A DNA stretch of 64,000 nt, from contig NZ_RBWE01000001.1 of NCBI RefSeq assembly GCF_003627965.1, forward strand, positions 2,044,472-2,108,471, in the 5' to 3' direction. Below the pieces are notes generated by a model that was not told the DNA's origin, made no database searches, and saw only the letters and a program-made list of their open reading frames with translations. Made by a program: the position numbers and the translations under genes. Shown piece after piece: positions 1-9,544 of the stretch. Every line of letters begins with the position of its first letter. Within the stretch, counting starts at the first letter, position 1. This DNA comes from Desulfofundulus salinus. Its GTDB lineage: Bacteria > Bacillota > Desulfotomaculia > Desulfotomaculales > Desulfovirgulaceae.

Positions 1-2
1 CG

Positions 3-386
3 GAAGCGGCTGCCCCTTTGCTTCACCAGTTGATTGCCGTAGCCATGATCCTGGCCTGGAGCGGCCTGTCCATCCAGGCCCAGGCGGCCAACATGATCGC
101 CGGAACCGATATTCGCATGGGCCCTTTTATACTGGTACGGGTAGCACATGCCATCCTGGCCGCCTTTTATACCTGCCTGATGTTTGGCCCGGCCGCAACT
201 TTAAACCAGTCTCTGATCCAGCCTGTTTTTACACCACTTCTCACCACGGTTCAACCCGTTTCCCTTTGGAGCGCGAGTCTTATTTCCCTGTTCCTGCTCC
301 TTCTATCCCTGGGTATCATGATTATGCTGGCTGTGGTGCTGGTCATACTAACCCATATACGCGTCATTGTACTCCGTCCTAGATAA
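3..386 (+). CDS. ylbJ: YlbJ-like sporulation integral membrane protein, 3' fragment
   Basis: The reading frame is already open at the window edge (codons begin at base 3), so this is the C-terminal part of a longer gene and no true start is visible. The roughly 128 visible residues hold two strongly hydrophobic stretches (about residues 27-45 and 85-115 of the fragment) and a GLSIQAQA segment like that of the nucleoside-recognition (Gate) domain in YlbJ. YlbJ is a sporulation membrane protein in Bacillus. In that genus ylbJ sits beside ylbI (coaD) and ylbH (rsmD), and both of those occur at 10.0-11.1 kb here, which supports the call. The assignment rests on short similarity plus context. Confidence 0.6.
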   Translation, partial: EAAAPLLHQLIAVAMILAWSGLSIQAQAANMIAGTDIRMGPFILVRVAHAILAAFYTCLMFGPAATLNQSLIQPVFTPLLTTVQPVSLWSASLISLFLLLLSLGIMIMLAVVLVILTHIRVIVLRPR

Positions 387-388
387 TC

Positions 389-418
389 TTGACAGTTTTT
401 CTGGCAATTGCTTATAAT
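389..418 (+). promoter_or_regulatory. Sigma-A type promoter for the glycosyltransferase-trehalose operon
   Basis: A perfect TTGACA (389-394) and a perfect TATAAT (413-418) are separated by 18 bases. They lie just after the ylbJ stop and about 125 bases before the glycosyltransferase start. This is a strong vegetative promoter match and implies that the downstream genes are expressed independently of ylbJ. Confidence 0.75.
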
Positions 419-542
419 AGTCTTAAAATAAGATAGAAAATTATGGTTTTGGGGGTTTTCTCCTGGCCGGATGAAGTTTTGCATTGAACATACCCGGCAG
501 CAGAAAACCAGCCGGGACTACTATTTTTTGGGAGGTGTCAGT

Positions 543-1748
543 GTGAGAGTTGCTATGTTACACTGGGCTTTTCCACCGATTATCGGCGGGGTGGAAAGCC
601 ATCTGGCCATGTTGTGTCCAGAGCTTGCCCGCTACGGTTGCCAGGTAAGCCTGCTCACCGGGTCCACCCTGGAAGAGGAAGTGGATTACACCTGGCGGGG
701 ATTAAGGATCTTACGCCACAGGCTAATGGATCTGAACAGCCTGGATGCAAAACAAATCATGGACAGAAGAAATGATATTCGCCGGTTGATTGGCGATTTT
801 ATCCAACAAGTTCACCCTGACATTATCCACGCCCATAACATGCATTACTTCAGTCCGGTCCATCTTGAGGCTCTGCTGGAAGCAAAGAAGCGCTGGGGAA
901 TCCCCCTGGTACTAACGGCCCACAACGTCTGGTCTGACTCAGTCTGGGAAAAAATGTGCCGTCATGCCGCCGAATGGGATGCGGTAATTGCGGTGAGCCA
1001 TTACATCAAGAAAGAACTGGTTAAAGCCGGTTTTCCTGAAGACAGGATTACCGTGGTGCACCACGGCATCGATCTGGAAAGATTTAGACCCCCTACCGAA
1101 GAGGATCTGCAAAAGGCGTGGGAAACCTATCCAGAACTAAAAGGGAAAAGGGTCATCTTCCACCCGGCACGCATGAGTTACGATAAGGGCTGCCATATCA
1201 GCATCAAGGCCTTCAAACTCATCAAGGAACAATTTCCGGATGCCCTGCTGGTGCTGGCCGGTACGGAAAAAACCGTGGACTGGGGCAGCCGGCAGCCCGA
1301 ACACGTATCCAGGATCAAACGCCTGATTACGGAACTGGAGCTGGAACGGGATATTTTTATCCGTTTCTTCTCCTGGGATGAAATACCGTTGATGTACCAG
1401 GCCGCAGAAGTTAGCATCTACCCCTCCTGTTTTGAGGAACCCTTTGGCCTGGCCTTGCTGGAATCCCTGGCCACGGGTCGTCCCATGGTAGTCAGCCGGG
1501 CCGGCGGTATGCCCGAGGTAATCCAGGACGATATCAACGGCTACGTGGTGCCGATGCACGATCACGAGGCTTTAGCCGAAAGGTGCTGCCATTTGCTGGC
1601 CAATCCCCAGAAGGCCCGGCAAATGGGTGAAACAGGGCGGCAAATGGTAGAAAAAAACTTTACCCGCGAAGTCATGACAGCCCGTACACTCCAGGTTTAC
1701 GGTAAAACACTGGCCTCTTACCTGCGCAAGCAAAAACAAATTGCCTAG
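543..1748 (+). CDS. Glycosyltransferase family 4 (GT-B fold)
   Basis: A 401-residue GT4-type glycosyltransferase. The N-terminal Rossmann domain begins VAMLHWAFPP with a glycine-rich loop (IIGGVESH). The C-terminal domain carries the nucleotide-sugar motif EEPFGLALLE (E-x7-E) and a GGMPEVI loop. The GTG start at 543 was chosen because GGAGGTG (531-537) precedes it; an upstream in-frame ATG at 471 has no ribosome site and adds residues unlike the family. It is the first gene of a tight operon with a debranching-type glucosidase, OtsA and OtsB (11-base gap to the next gene). Substrate is unknown; context suggests an alpha-glucan or glucosylated solute. Confidence 0.85.
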   Translation: MRVAMLHWAFPPIIGGVESHLAMLCPELARYGCQVSLLTGSTLEEEVDYTWRGLRILRHRLMDLNSLDAKQIMDRRNDIRRLIGDFIQQVHPDIIHAHNMHYFSPVHLEALLEAKKRWGIPLVLTAHNVWSDSVWEKMCRHAAEWDAVIAVSHYIKKELVKAGFPEDRITVVHHGIDLERFRPPTEEDLQKAWETYPELKGKRVIFHPARMSYDKGCHISIKAFKLIKEQFPDALLVLAGTEKTVDWGSRQPEHVSRIKRLITELELERDIFIRFFSWDEIPLMYQAAEVSIYPSCFEEPFGLALLESLATGRPMVVSRAGGMPEVIQDDINGYVVPMHDHEALAERCCHLLANPQKARQMGETGRQMVEKNFTREVMTARTLQVYGKTLASYLRKQKQIA

Positions 1749-1759
1749 GAGGTAATGCG

Positions 1760-3940
1760 GTGCTTGATATCACCCACATACCGGGGTTAGCCACCCGGAC
1801 GTGCCTTTCCCAGGAAGTGCTTAAAGAAGGAGAACTTTTTTTCATTTGTGGACCCGAGGGAGAGGTATCCCATGAGCATAACGGGGGCTTTGGACTCTAT
1901 TACCGGGACACCCGCTTTTTGAGCTGTCTGGAAATGGGGCTAACGGAAGGGAACCTTCTATTCCTCTCCTCCTCCATTAAGGACAGCCACTTTGCCCAAT
2001 TCGAACTTACCAACCCGGCCCTGGACCGGGACAATCATGTTATCCCGGCAAGCACCATTCACATCCGTGCCCTGCGGGTCCTGGATAACGCCCTGTTTCA
2101 ACGCTTGCGGCTAATCAATTTCAACCCCATGCCCGTAATGATCACCCTGCAGATCACCCTGGGAGCCGATTTTCGGGATATTTTTGAGGTGCGGGGCTTT
2201 ATCCGCGACCAGGAGGGGGAAATTTTTATCCCGGTGTCTACCCAGGAGGGAGTCCTCTTTGGGTACCGGGGAAGAGATAGCCTGTGCCGTTATACCAGAG
2301 TTTCCTTTTCCCCTTATCCCGACGGTGTGGAGACAAACGAAGAAAAAAACCTGGCCACCGCCCGGTTCTCCCTCACCTTGCCTCCCGGACGCAAAGTTTA
2401 CCTCTACATGCAGGTAAAGCCTTTTATTGGCAACAAGCCCAATCCTGCCTGCACCCGCGGGAGAGGAACCATTGCCGCGGGATTCAGCCGGGCAGTGCGC
2501 AAAACCTATTCTCTCTATGAAAAGTGGAAACAGCAGTGTACCCAGTTTAAAAGCGATAATGTCTTTTTGAGCAACATGCTCCGGCGCAACGTGACCGACC
2601 TGTACGCCCTGTGCACCTGCTATCCCGATCTGGGCACCATTGTGCAGGCCGGCATACCCTGGTATGCGGCCCCCTTTGGACGGGACGCCCTGATTACTTC
2701 CTGGCAGGCCTTAATTGTCAACTCCGACATTGCGCGGGAAAGCTTGTACTTCCTGGCCCGCCTGCAGGGGAAAGAGTATAACCCCTGGCGGGATGAAGAA
2801 CCCGGGAAGATACTCCATGAGCTCCGCCGGGGAGAGCTGGCCGCCTGCGGGGAAATTCCCCATACTCCCTATTACGGCAGCGTGGACGCCACTCCCTGGT
2901 TCATCATCCTGCTTTCCGAAACCTACCACTGGACTGGAAACAAACAGCTACTAACCGATCTGGCTCCAAATCTTTTTGCCGCCGTGGAATGGTGCCGGAA
3001 ATACGGGGATATGGACGGCGACGGGTTTATTGAATATGCCGTCCGTTCCCCCGGGGGGCTGACAAACCAGGGCTGGAAAGACTCCTGGGACGGGGTTATT
3101 GATCCCCGGGGCAGTCTGCCCACCGGTCCCATCGCCCTGGTGGAAGTACAAGCCTATTATTACCTTGCTTTAAAGCGGGCCGCTGAAATGGGCCGGGTAC
3201 TGGGAAAGGATGACTGGGCCTGGGAGCTGGAACAGGAGGCCCTGGTCCTGCAACGCAAGTTTTTAGAGGCTTTCTGGATGGAAGAGGAACAGTACCTGGC
3301 CTTTGCCCTTGATGGTGACAAAAAACAGATTAAAACCATTGTCTCTAACCCGGGCCACTGCCTGTTTACCGGCATTCTACCCGATGAACTGGCCGTGGCC
3401 GTAGCCCGGCGGCTGTTAACCAGCGACATGTATTCCGGATGGGGTATTCGCACCATGAGCAAATCCATGGGGCCGTATAATCCCATGAGTTATCATAACG
3501 GTTCGGTCTGGCCCCATGACAACGCCATCATTGCTTACGGGTTACGTTGCTACCGCCAGTTTGACCTTCTGGAAAAAGTGGTCACCGGCCTTTTCGAGGC
3601 GGCCATGTCCTTTCCCTATCACCGGCTGCCGGAGGTCTTCTGTGGTTTCACCAGGCGCAGAGACGGCGGCCCCGTACATTACCCCACCGCCTGTGATCCC
3701 CAGGCCTGGGCCGTAGGGACCATGCCCCTGCTCATACGTACCATGCTGGGCATCTCCTGCTGGGGTAACGAGGTGCGGGTGAGTGCTCCCCAGCTGCCTC
3801 CCTGGGTCCAGGAAATCCAGATCTGCAACCTGGCCGCAGGCTGCGGAACGGTGGATCTGGAATTTACCCGTAAACAGGGCAAAGCCTATTGCGGAGTGCT
3901 GCGGGCCACGGGCAACACCCGCGTGATCATTGAAAATTAA
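1760..3940 (+). CDS. Amylo-alpha-1,6-glucosidase (glycogen debranching family)
   Basis: A 726-residue protein with the two-part layout of bacterial glycogen-debranching-type glucosidases: an N-terminal beta-rich domain (about 1-230, with the YYRDTRFLS motif typical of GDE_N) and a C-terminal (alpha/alpha)6 barrel (about 270-710) with WYAAPFGRDALITSWQAL and a region ending in YHNGSVWPHDNA. Such enzymes hydrolyse alpha-1,6 branches of glucans or act on small glucosides. GTG start at 1760 follows AGGAGG at 1747-1752. It lies between a GT4 and otsA in one operon, so glucan turnover feeding trehalose, or hydrolysis of a glucosyl solute, are both possible. Confidence 0.85.
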   Translation: MLDITHIPGLATRTCLSQEVLKEGELFFICGPEGEVSHEHNGGFGLYYRDTRFLSCLEMGLTEGNLLFLSSSIKDSHFAQFELTNPALDRDNHVIPASTIHIRALRVLDNALFQRLRLINFNPMPVMITLQITLGADFRDIFEVRGFIRDQEGEIFIPVSTQEGVLFGYRGRDSLCRYTRVSFSPYPDGVETNEEKNLATARFSLTLPPGRKVYLYMQVKPFIGNKPNPACTRGRGTIAAGFSRAVRKTYSLYEKWKQQCTQFKSDNVFLSNMLRRNVTDLYALCTCYPDLGTIVQAGIPWYAAPFGRDALITSWQALIVNSDIARESLYFLARLQGKEYNPWRDEEPGKILHELRRGELAACGEIPHTPYYGSVDATPWFIILLSETYHWTGNKQLLTDLAPNLFAAVEWCRKYGDMDGDGFIEYAVRSPGGLTNQGWKDSWDGVIDPRGSLPTGPIALVEVQAYYYLALKRAAEMGRVLGKDDWAWELEQEALVLQRKFLEAFWMEEEQYLAFALDGDKKQIKTIVSNPGHCLFTGILPDELAVAVARRLLTSDMYSGWGIRTMSKSMGPYNPMSYHNGSVWPHDNAIIAYGLRCYRQFDLLEKVVTGLFEAAMSFPYHRLPEVFCGFTRRRDGGPVHYPTACDPQAWAVGTMPLLIRTMLGISCWGNEVRVSAPQLPPWVQEIQICNLAAGCGTVDLEFTRKQGKAYCGVLRATGNTRVIIEN

Positions 3941-3956
3941 AAAGGAGGTGGAAGTT

Positions 3957-5420
3957 GTGTACGGCCATGGACGAAACCCCGCACAGGTGGTTGTAGTTTC
4001 CAACCGGGGAGCCTATACCTTCCAGGAGGGTCACGATCAATTAATTACCAGGCGCACGGTAGGAGGACTGGCTTCGGCGGTGGAACCGGTTCTGACCGCC
4101 CACGGGGGAACCTGGATCTCCTGGTGCGGGCGCATTGATAATACGGGCAAGGACCGGGGCGTTAAGCTGGGCATCCCACCGGGAGAACCACGCTACCATA
4201 TCCAGGAGGTTTTTCTCTCCGCAGAAGAACATGATAACTACTACCACGGTTTCTGCAACGCTTGTCTCTGGCCCCTGTGCCACCAGCTGCCCGAACGTTG
4301 TTCCTTTAAAAAGGCTTACTGGGATGCTTACCGCCGGGTTAACCAGAAGTTTGCCCACATCACCCTGGAAGCAAAAAAGGAAATTTACTGGATACACGAT
4401 TTTCACCTTGCCCTGGTACCACAGCTCTTGCGGCACCAGTCACCCGGGGCTACCATTGCCTTCTTCTGGCACATTCCCTTTCCCCCGGCAGACCTTTTCC
4501 AGATCCTCCCCTGGGGACGGCAGATCATCTACGGTCTTTTGGGCAGCGACCTGATCGCCTTCCATACCAGCCGGTACGTACAGAATTTTCTCGATACCGT
4601 TGCCTGCTATTACCCGGCCAGAATTTACCCAGAACAGGGCCTGATACGCCTGCGCAACCGCCGCATTTTGGTGCAGGCTTTGCCGGTAGGTATTAACTGC
4701 CACCGCTTTGAACAGCTGGCCGCCGATCCCGCCGTGCGGGCCAGGGCGGAGGAAATACGCAAATCCCTTGGTGCGGAAAAGGTGCTTCTGGGCATAGATC
4801 GCATGGACTACACCAAAGGAATTCCCGAGCGGATACGGGCCATGGCCTACTTTTTGGAAAAGTGTCCTGAATACCGCGGAAGGGTCACCCTGTTACAAAT
4901 TGCCGTACCCAGCCGCAATGGTATTGGCGAATACGGAGCCTTAAAGCAGGAAGTGGAACGAATAGTAGGCGAAATCAACGGACGGTACGACCAAATGTAT
5001 GGAGCCGTACCGGTGCGCTACCGCCATCAATCCCTGGATCAGGCAGAGCTGGTAGCCCATTACCTGGCTGCCGACGTGCTGCTGGTGACGGCCTTAAGGG
5101 ACGGCCTTAATCTGGTGGCCAAGGAATTTGTGGCTTCACGCATTGATGGCAAGGGAGTGCTTATCCTGAGCCCCTTTGCCGGAGCGGCCCAGGAACTTCA
5201 CGGAGCACTGCTGGCCAATCCCTTTGAACCGGCCCACCTGGCAGCCAAAATCAAAATAGCCCTGGAGATGCCTTTCCAGGAACAAAAAAGCCGCCTGGAA
5301 TCTTTGCGCCGCATCGTGAAAAGCCGGGATGTGCGCTGGTGGTGGCAGAACAACTTGAAACTGGTTAAAAGCCTGGGTTCCGGCCTCACCCCGGCAGCCA
5401 TCAACGCGGCCAACCTGTAA
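3957..5420 (+). CDS. otsA: Alpha,alpha-trehalose-6-phosphate synthase (GT20)
   Basis: A 487-residue GT20 enzyme that would transfer glucose from a nucleotide sugar to glucose 6-phosphate. Family marks are visible in order: SNRG, the TVGGLASA loop, WIHDFHL, FFWHIPFPPADLF, DRMDYTKGIPER and ALRDGLNLVAKEF. The GTG at 3957 is preferred because AAAGGAGGTGG (3941-3951) sits just upstream; a longer in-frame ATG at 3930 overlaps the preceding gene. It is followed 38 bases later by the phosphatase otsB. The related glucosylglycerol-phosphate synthases share this fold and cannot be fully excluded from sequence alone. Confidence 0.9.
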   Translation: MYGHGRNPAQVVVVSNRGAYTFQEGHDQLITRRTVGGLASAVEPVLTAHGGTWISWCGRIDNTGKDRGVKLGIPPGEPRYHIQEVFLSAEEHDNYYHGFCNACLWPLCHQLPERCSFKKAYWDAYRRVNQKFAHITLEAKKEIYWIHDFHLALVPQLLRHQSPGATIAFFWHIPFPPADLFQILPWGRQIIYGLLGSDLIAFHTSRYVQNFLDTVACYYPARIYPEQGLIRLRNRRILVQALPVGINCHRFEQLAADPAVRARAEEIRKSLGAEKVLLGIDRMDYTKGIPERIRAMAYFLEKCPEYRGRVTLLQIAVPSRNGIGEYGALKQEVERIVGEINGRYDQMYGAVPVRYRHQSLDQAELVAHYLAADVLLVTALRDGLNLVAKEFVASRIDGKGVLILSPFAGAAQELHGALLANPFEPAHLAAKIKIALEMPFQEQKSRLESLRRIVKSRDVRWWWQNNLKLVKSLGSGLTPAAINAANL

Positions 5421-5458
5421 ACCGGGAGGCCGGTTCCCTGGTGCGCAAGGAACCGCCC

Positions 5459-6229
5459 ATGACAACCCCGGAAAAACTGGCTGCATGGATGGCTGCGGCA
5501 TCCCGGTTGCTGCTCATGCTGGATTACGACGGCACTCTGGTACCTATTGCCCCCACCCCGGATCTGGCCCGGCCGAACCCGGAACTTCTGGCTACTCTGC
5601 AAAAGTTAACCCTTTCCCCCGGTCGAGTGGTAGCGGTGATCAGCGGTCGTAAACTGGCCGAACTACAAAAACTACTACCCCTGACCGGCCTGTACCTGGC
5701 TGGTTCCCACGGGGCGGAAATACAGGAAACCGGGGGCAAAACATACCGCCTGTTCGAGAATCGCAAGCTGGAAGAAAACATTTCAAGCCTGGAAAGGGTA
5801 GCGAGGGAATGTGTGGCCAACAGCAGGGGCTTTTTAGTGGAAAATAAAGGCATCTCACTGGCCTTACATTATCGCCTGGCAGATCCCGACCTGGCCCGGG
5901 AGGTGCTGGATAGTTTTATCGAAAGAGTTGTCCCCATCATGGGCAAAAACCGGTTGGAAATCCTGCCGGGAAAAAAAGTGCTGGAAATACGCCCCCGGGG
6001 AGTAAGCAAAGGAAGAGCGGTGCAGTACCTCTGCGGGAAATATGGCGGGGCACTACCTGTTTATATTGGAGACGACCGGACCGATGAGGATGCCTTTATG
6101 GCCCTCAAAAGAGGCTATGGTATCCTGGTGAGCCCCCAATCCCGCGCCAGCGCCGCAACCATTCGTTTGTCCTCACCCCGGGAGGTGTACACATTGCTTC
6201 TCCTGCTTGCTAAGGAGGGTTATTTTTAG
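5459..6229 (+). CDS. otsB: Trehalose-6-phosphate phosphatase (HAD superfamily)
   Basis: A 256-residue HAD phosphatase that would dephosphorylate the OtsA product. Motif I is DYDGTL (nucleophile Asp), followed by VISGR (motif II), the GSHGAEI cap signature, and motif IV GDDRTDEDAF. ATG 5459 is preceded at 7 bases by AAGGA; an in-frame GTG at 5441 is an alternative start adding six residues. Last gene of the GT4-debranching-otsA-otsB run; no clear terminator hairpin follows. Confidence 0.9.
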   Translation: MTTPEKLAAWMAAASRLLLMLDYDGTLVPIAPTPDLARPNPELLATLQKLTLSPGRVVAVISGRKLAELQKLLPLTGLYLAGSHGAEIQETGGKTYRLFENRKLEENISSLERVARECVANSRGFLVENKGISLALHYRLADPDLAREVLDSFIERVVPIMGKNRLEILPGKKVLEIRPRGVSKGRAVQYLCGKYGGALPVYIGDDRTDEDAFMALKRGYGILVSPQSRASAATIRLSSPREVYTLLLLLAKEGYF

Positions 6230-6369
6230 CCTTTTGAAGACAACTTGAGGCCAACAATAAGTTGCCCCCGCGTAATACAATAGCCGGTAATACAAATGCA
6301 GGCCGCCAATGGTATGCTTTTTCCCCTTGCCGGACATGATAAACACAACCGACACCAGGTTCAAAGTAG

Positions 6370-8481
6370 GTGAGATACTTGGCGGACCTGCATGCTTTTT
6401 TTCGCCCCCAAACGGTAGCCATTGTCGGTGCTTCCAAAAAACCGGGTAAAATTGGCAACGTGTTAGTGAAAAATATGATCGCCTGCGGTTACCCGGGCAG
6501 GATTTATCCCGTCAATCCCAAAGAGGAAGAAATAGAAGGGCTTCGCTGTTATCCCAATTTAAGCGCCATCGGAGAAAGCGTGGACCTGGTGGTGGTCGCC
6601 GTTCCGGCCAGCCGGGTAATCGCCGTAGCACAGGAATGCGGCCTTGCGGGGGCCAAAAATCTGGTGGTAATCTCGGCAGGATTTAAGGAAGTGGGCAAGG
6701 AAGGACTCATTCTGGAAAAGGAACTCACCCGCATTTGCCGCAGTTACGGCATGGGCCTTTTAGGGCCCAACTGCGTTGGCATGATGGATACCCACGTACC
6801 CATAAACGCCTCCTTTTCTGCCGTTTTTCCGAAGCAGGGGAACATCGCTTTCATTTCCCAGAGCGGGGCCATGCTGGTGGCCATTTTGGACTGGAGCCTG
6901 GCCACCGGACTGGGCTTTTCCCGGATTATCAGCCTGGGAAACAAGGCCGATCTTAATGAAGCGGATTTTATAGCCGACGCGGCCAACGACCCCAACACCA
7001 GGGTTATCCTCTGTTACATCGAGGACGTGGCCCGGGGCCAGCAGTTTTTACGGGTGGCCAGGGCGGCCAGCCGCAAAAAGCCGGTGATCATCCTCAAAAG
7101 TGGTGCCAGCCAGGCCGGGGCCCAGGCCGCATCCTCCCACACAGGGGCCCTGGCCGGCAGCGACCTGGCCTATGAGACGGCTTTCCGGCAAAGCGGGGTC
7201 ATCCGTGCCCGGAGCATGGCCGAGCTTTTTGATTTGGCCGTTGCCTTTGCCCACCAACCCGTGCCCAAAGGAAACCGGGTGGCGGTGGTAACCAATGCCG
7301 GCGGACCCGGCATTGTAACCACGGACAGCATCGAAATGAGCGAACTGACCATGGCCCGCTTCAGCAAGGAAACCAGCCAGGAGTTAAGGGCCAACCTACC
7401 GCGGGAAGCGGCCATTTATAACCCGGTGGACGTCCTTGGTGACGCCGGCGAAAACCGCTACCGCTTTGCCCTGGAAAAGGTGCTCGGTGATCAAAGTGTG
7501 GATAGCGCGGTGGTGCTGGTCTGCCCCACGGCAGTCACGGAACCGGAACAAACCGCCCGGGCCATCATTGAAACTCACCGCATTCACCCGGATAAGCCGG
7601 TATTTGCTGCCTATATGGGCGGAAAAACCCTGGCGGCAGGAGCTAAACTCCTGGCAGAAGAAGGCATACCCTGTTTCACCTTTCCGGAGCCGGCGGTCAG
7701 GGCCTTGAGCGGGATGGTGCGCTACGCCCGGGCCAGGGAATTGCCGGAAAAAGAAAAGGAGCTCGAGCTGGGTGGTATCCAGCCCGAGCCGGTTAAGGAA
7801 ATTTTGCAAAAAGTACGCCAGGAAGGCCGGTTAACTCTTGTCGGCAGTGAAGCCAGCCAGGTGGCCGGCTGCTACGGGATTGCCGTGGCCCCCATTGTCC
7901 TGGCCACCAGTCCCGATGAAGCAGCGGCCAGGGCACAGGAAATTGGTTTCCCAGTGGTCATGAAGGTAGCCTCCCCACAAATTTTACACAAAACCGACAT
8001 CGGTGGAGTAAAAATAGGGGTGGAAACTCCCCAGGAAGTGAAAAAAGCCTTTATTGAGATTACCGAAAACGTCCAGCGTTTCCTGCCCAAGGTGGTTATC
8101 CACGGCATTGAGATTCAAAAAATGATGCCCAAGGGAACGGAATTAATCATTGGCATGACCCGGGACGTACAGTTCGGCCCTTTAATAGCCTTTGGACTGG
8201 GAGGAATTTACGTCAACCTTTTAAAAGACATCTCCTTCCGCCTGGCCCATGGCCTGACCAGGCAGGAAATCCAGCACATGCTTACCGAAACCAAGGCCTA
8301 CACGTTGTTACGGGGTTACCGTGGCGAAAAGCCAAAGGATATCGGGGCAATCGTAGAAATGATTGCCCGGACTGCCAGGTTGGCGCTTGATTTTCCTGAA
8401 ATTGGAGAAATGGATATTAACCCGGTTTTTGCCTATCCGGACGGGGCCTTTGCCCTGGATATAAAAATCACCATATCGTGA
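6370..8481 (+). CDS. Acyl-CoA synthetase, NDP-forming (acetate--CoA ligase, ADP-forming type)
   Basis: A 703-residue fused alpha-beta enzyme that interconverts acyl-CoA + ADP + Pi with acid + CoA + ATP. The CoA-binding Rossmann domain starts TVAIVGASKKPGKIG. The succinyl-CoA-ligase-like domain carries the SSHTGALAGSD segment holding the phosphorylated histidine of this family. An ATP-grasp domain follows (about 480-700, VMKVASPQILHKTDIGGV). The GTG at 6370 is weakly preceded; a TTG at 6379 after TAGGTGAG is an alternative. The next gene starts 10 bases after its stop. Substrate could be acetate or another short-chain acid; direction may be ATP-yielding. Confidence 0.88.
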   Translation: MRYLADLHAFFRPQTVAIVGASKKPGKIGNVLVKNMIACGYPGRIYPVNPKEEEIEGLRCYPNLSAIGESVDLVVVAVPASRVIAVAQECGLAGAKNLVVISAGFKEVGKEGLILEKELTRICRSYGMGLLGPNCVGMMDTHVPINASFSAVFPKQGNIAFISQSGAMLVAILDWSLATGLGFSRIISLGNKADLNEADFIADAANDPNTRVILCYIEDVARGQQFLRVARAASRKKPVIILKSGASQAGAQAASSHTGALAGSDLAYETAFRQSGVIRARSMAELFDLAVAFAHQPVPKGNRVAVVTNAGGPGIVTTDSIEMSELTMARFSKETSQELRANLPREAAIYNPVDVLGDAGENRYRFALEKVLGDQSVDSAVVLVCPTAVTEPEQTARAIIETHRIHPDKPVFAAYMGGKTLAAGAKLLAEEGIPCFTFPEPAVRALSGMVRYARARELPEKEKELELGGIQPEPVKEILQKVRQEGRLTLVGSEASQVAGCYGIAVAPIVLATSPDEAAARAQEIGFPVVMKVASPQILHKTDIGGVKIGVETPQEVKKAFIEITENVQRFLPKVVIHGIEIQKMMPKGTELIIGMTRDVQFGPLIAFGLGGIYVNLLKDISFRLAHGLTRQEIQHMLTETKAYTLLRGYRGEKPKDIGAIVEMIARTARLALDFPEIGEMDINPVFAYPDGAFALDIKITIS

Positions 8482-8491
8482 GGTGTAAGCG

Positions 8492-9544
8492 GTGAAAAAC
8501 CTTTATATCATTGGTACGGCGGGCAGCGGAAAAACAGCCATGGCGGTGGGCCTGGCCCTAAAACTAGTCCAGCATGGATATAAGGTAGCCTATTTTAAGC
8601 CGGTGGGCCATCCCACCGGTGTAAGGGAACAGAATGACGAGGACGCGCGGCTCATGCAGGAGGTGTTAAATTTAAAACAACCTCTGGATGTAATCGCACC
8701 CTTTATCGCCGGTCCGTCCTATCTGTCGGGCTACCGGCAATGCGAGGCATTAGAACGGATCCTATCCTGCTACCGGCAGGTCAGTGCCGGGGCAGACGTG
8801 GTGCTTATCGGGGGAGCCGCCTTCCCCCATATCATGGGGTGCTGGGGCCTGGATGCCGTCACCCTGGCCAAAAAGTTTGAAGCCCTGGTCTTGTTCACGA
8901 TCCGCATTGAAAATGATTTCAGTCTGGATGAAGCCATTTTCGTCAACAGCTACCTGGCAAATCAGGGCATCAAGATGCTGGGGAATGTTTTTAACAACGT
9001 CCCCCGCCCGTTACTGGCCAAAACAGAAGGGATTTATAAGTCCATCCTCACCGAACGGGGATACCGTACCCTGGGTATCATTCCCCAGCGTCCGGAAATA
9101 TCTTCGCCCACAGTGGCGGAATTTTACGAAACACTGGGCGGGGAAATCCTGGCCGGCGAAGAAAATATGGACCGGCTGGTAGAGGACGTGATTGTCGGTG
9201 CGATGACTATTGAAAGTGCCCTGGGTTATTTGCGTCGGGCTCCCAATAAGGCGGTGATTACCGGGGGTGACCGGGCTGACCTGGCCCTGGCGGCCCTGGA
9301 AACCAGCACGTCAGTGTTAATCCTCACCGGTGGTTTATATCCGGACGTAAAGGTTATTGCCCGGGCAGCAGAAAAAAACGTGCCGCTTATTCTGGTGCAT
9401 TACGACACCTTTACCACTATTGAAAAGCTGGCGGAGATTAGCCGGCGAATCCGCCCCCGGGACCGCAAACGCATTGCCCTGGCCCGGGAAAACGTGGAAA
9501 AATACTGCGATTTTCCCGCCATACTTCACGCCCTGGCGGATTAG
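8492..9544 (+). CDS. BioD/Pta-N-like P-loop protein with DRTGG domain
   Basis: A 350-residue protein matching the N-terminal regulatory half of long phosphotransacetylases but lacking the catalytic Pta domain. It has a P-loop GTAGSGKTAM at the N-terminus (AAA_26 / dethiobiotin-synthetase-like fold, about 1-200) and a DRTGG domain (about 220-330) with TGGDRADLALAAL, ILTGG and HYDTFTTIEKL. It directly follows the ADP-forming acyl-CoA synthetase, so a sensing or regulatory role in acyl-CoA/acetate balance is inferred. GTG start at 8492. Its end overlaps the convergent coiled-coil gene by four bases. Confidence 0.75.
   Translation: MKNLYIIGTAGSGKTAMAVGLALKLVQHGYKVAYFKPVGHPTGVREQNDEDARLMQEVLNLKQPLDVIAPFIAGPSYLSGYRQCEALERILSCYRQVSAGADVVLIGGAAFPHIMGCWGLDAVTLAKKFEALVLFTIRIENDFSLDEAIFVNSYLANQGIKMLGNVFNNVPRPLLAKTEGIYKSILTERGYRTLGIIPQRPEISSPTVAEFYETLGGEILAGEENMDRLVEDVIVGAMTIESALGYLRRAPNKAVITGGDRADLALAALETSTSVLILTGGLYPDVKVIARAAEKNVPLILVHYDTFTTIEKLAEISRRIRPRDRKRIALARENVEKYCDFPAILHALAD

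Noticed and set aside
251..484. Minus-strand frame of 77 residues over the ylbJ end
   Set aside because: It overlaps a promoter and the real plus-strand gene and has no ribosome site or family match.
1137..1565. Long minus-strand frame inside the GT4 gene
   Set aside because: It is a shadow of the glycosyltransferase codons; the plus-strand reading has complete family motifs.
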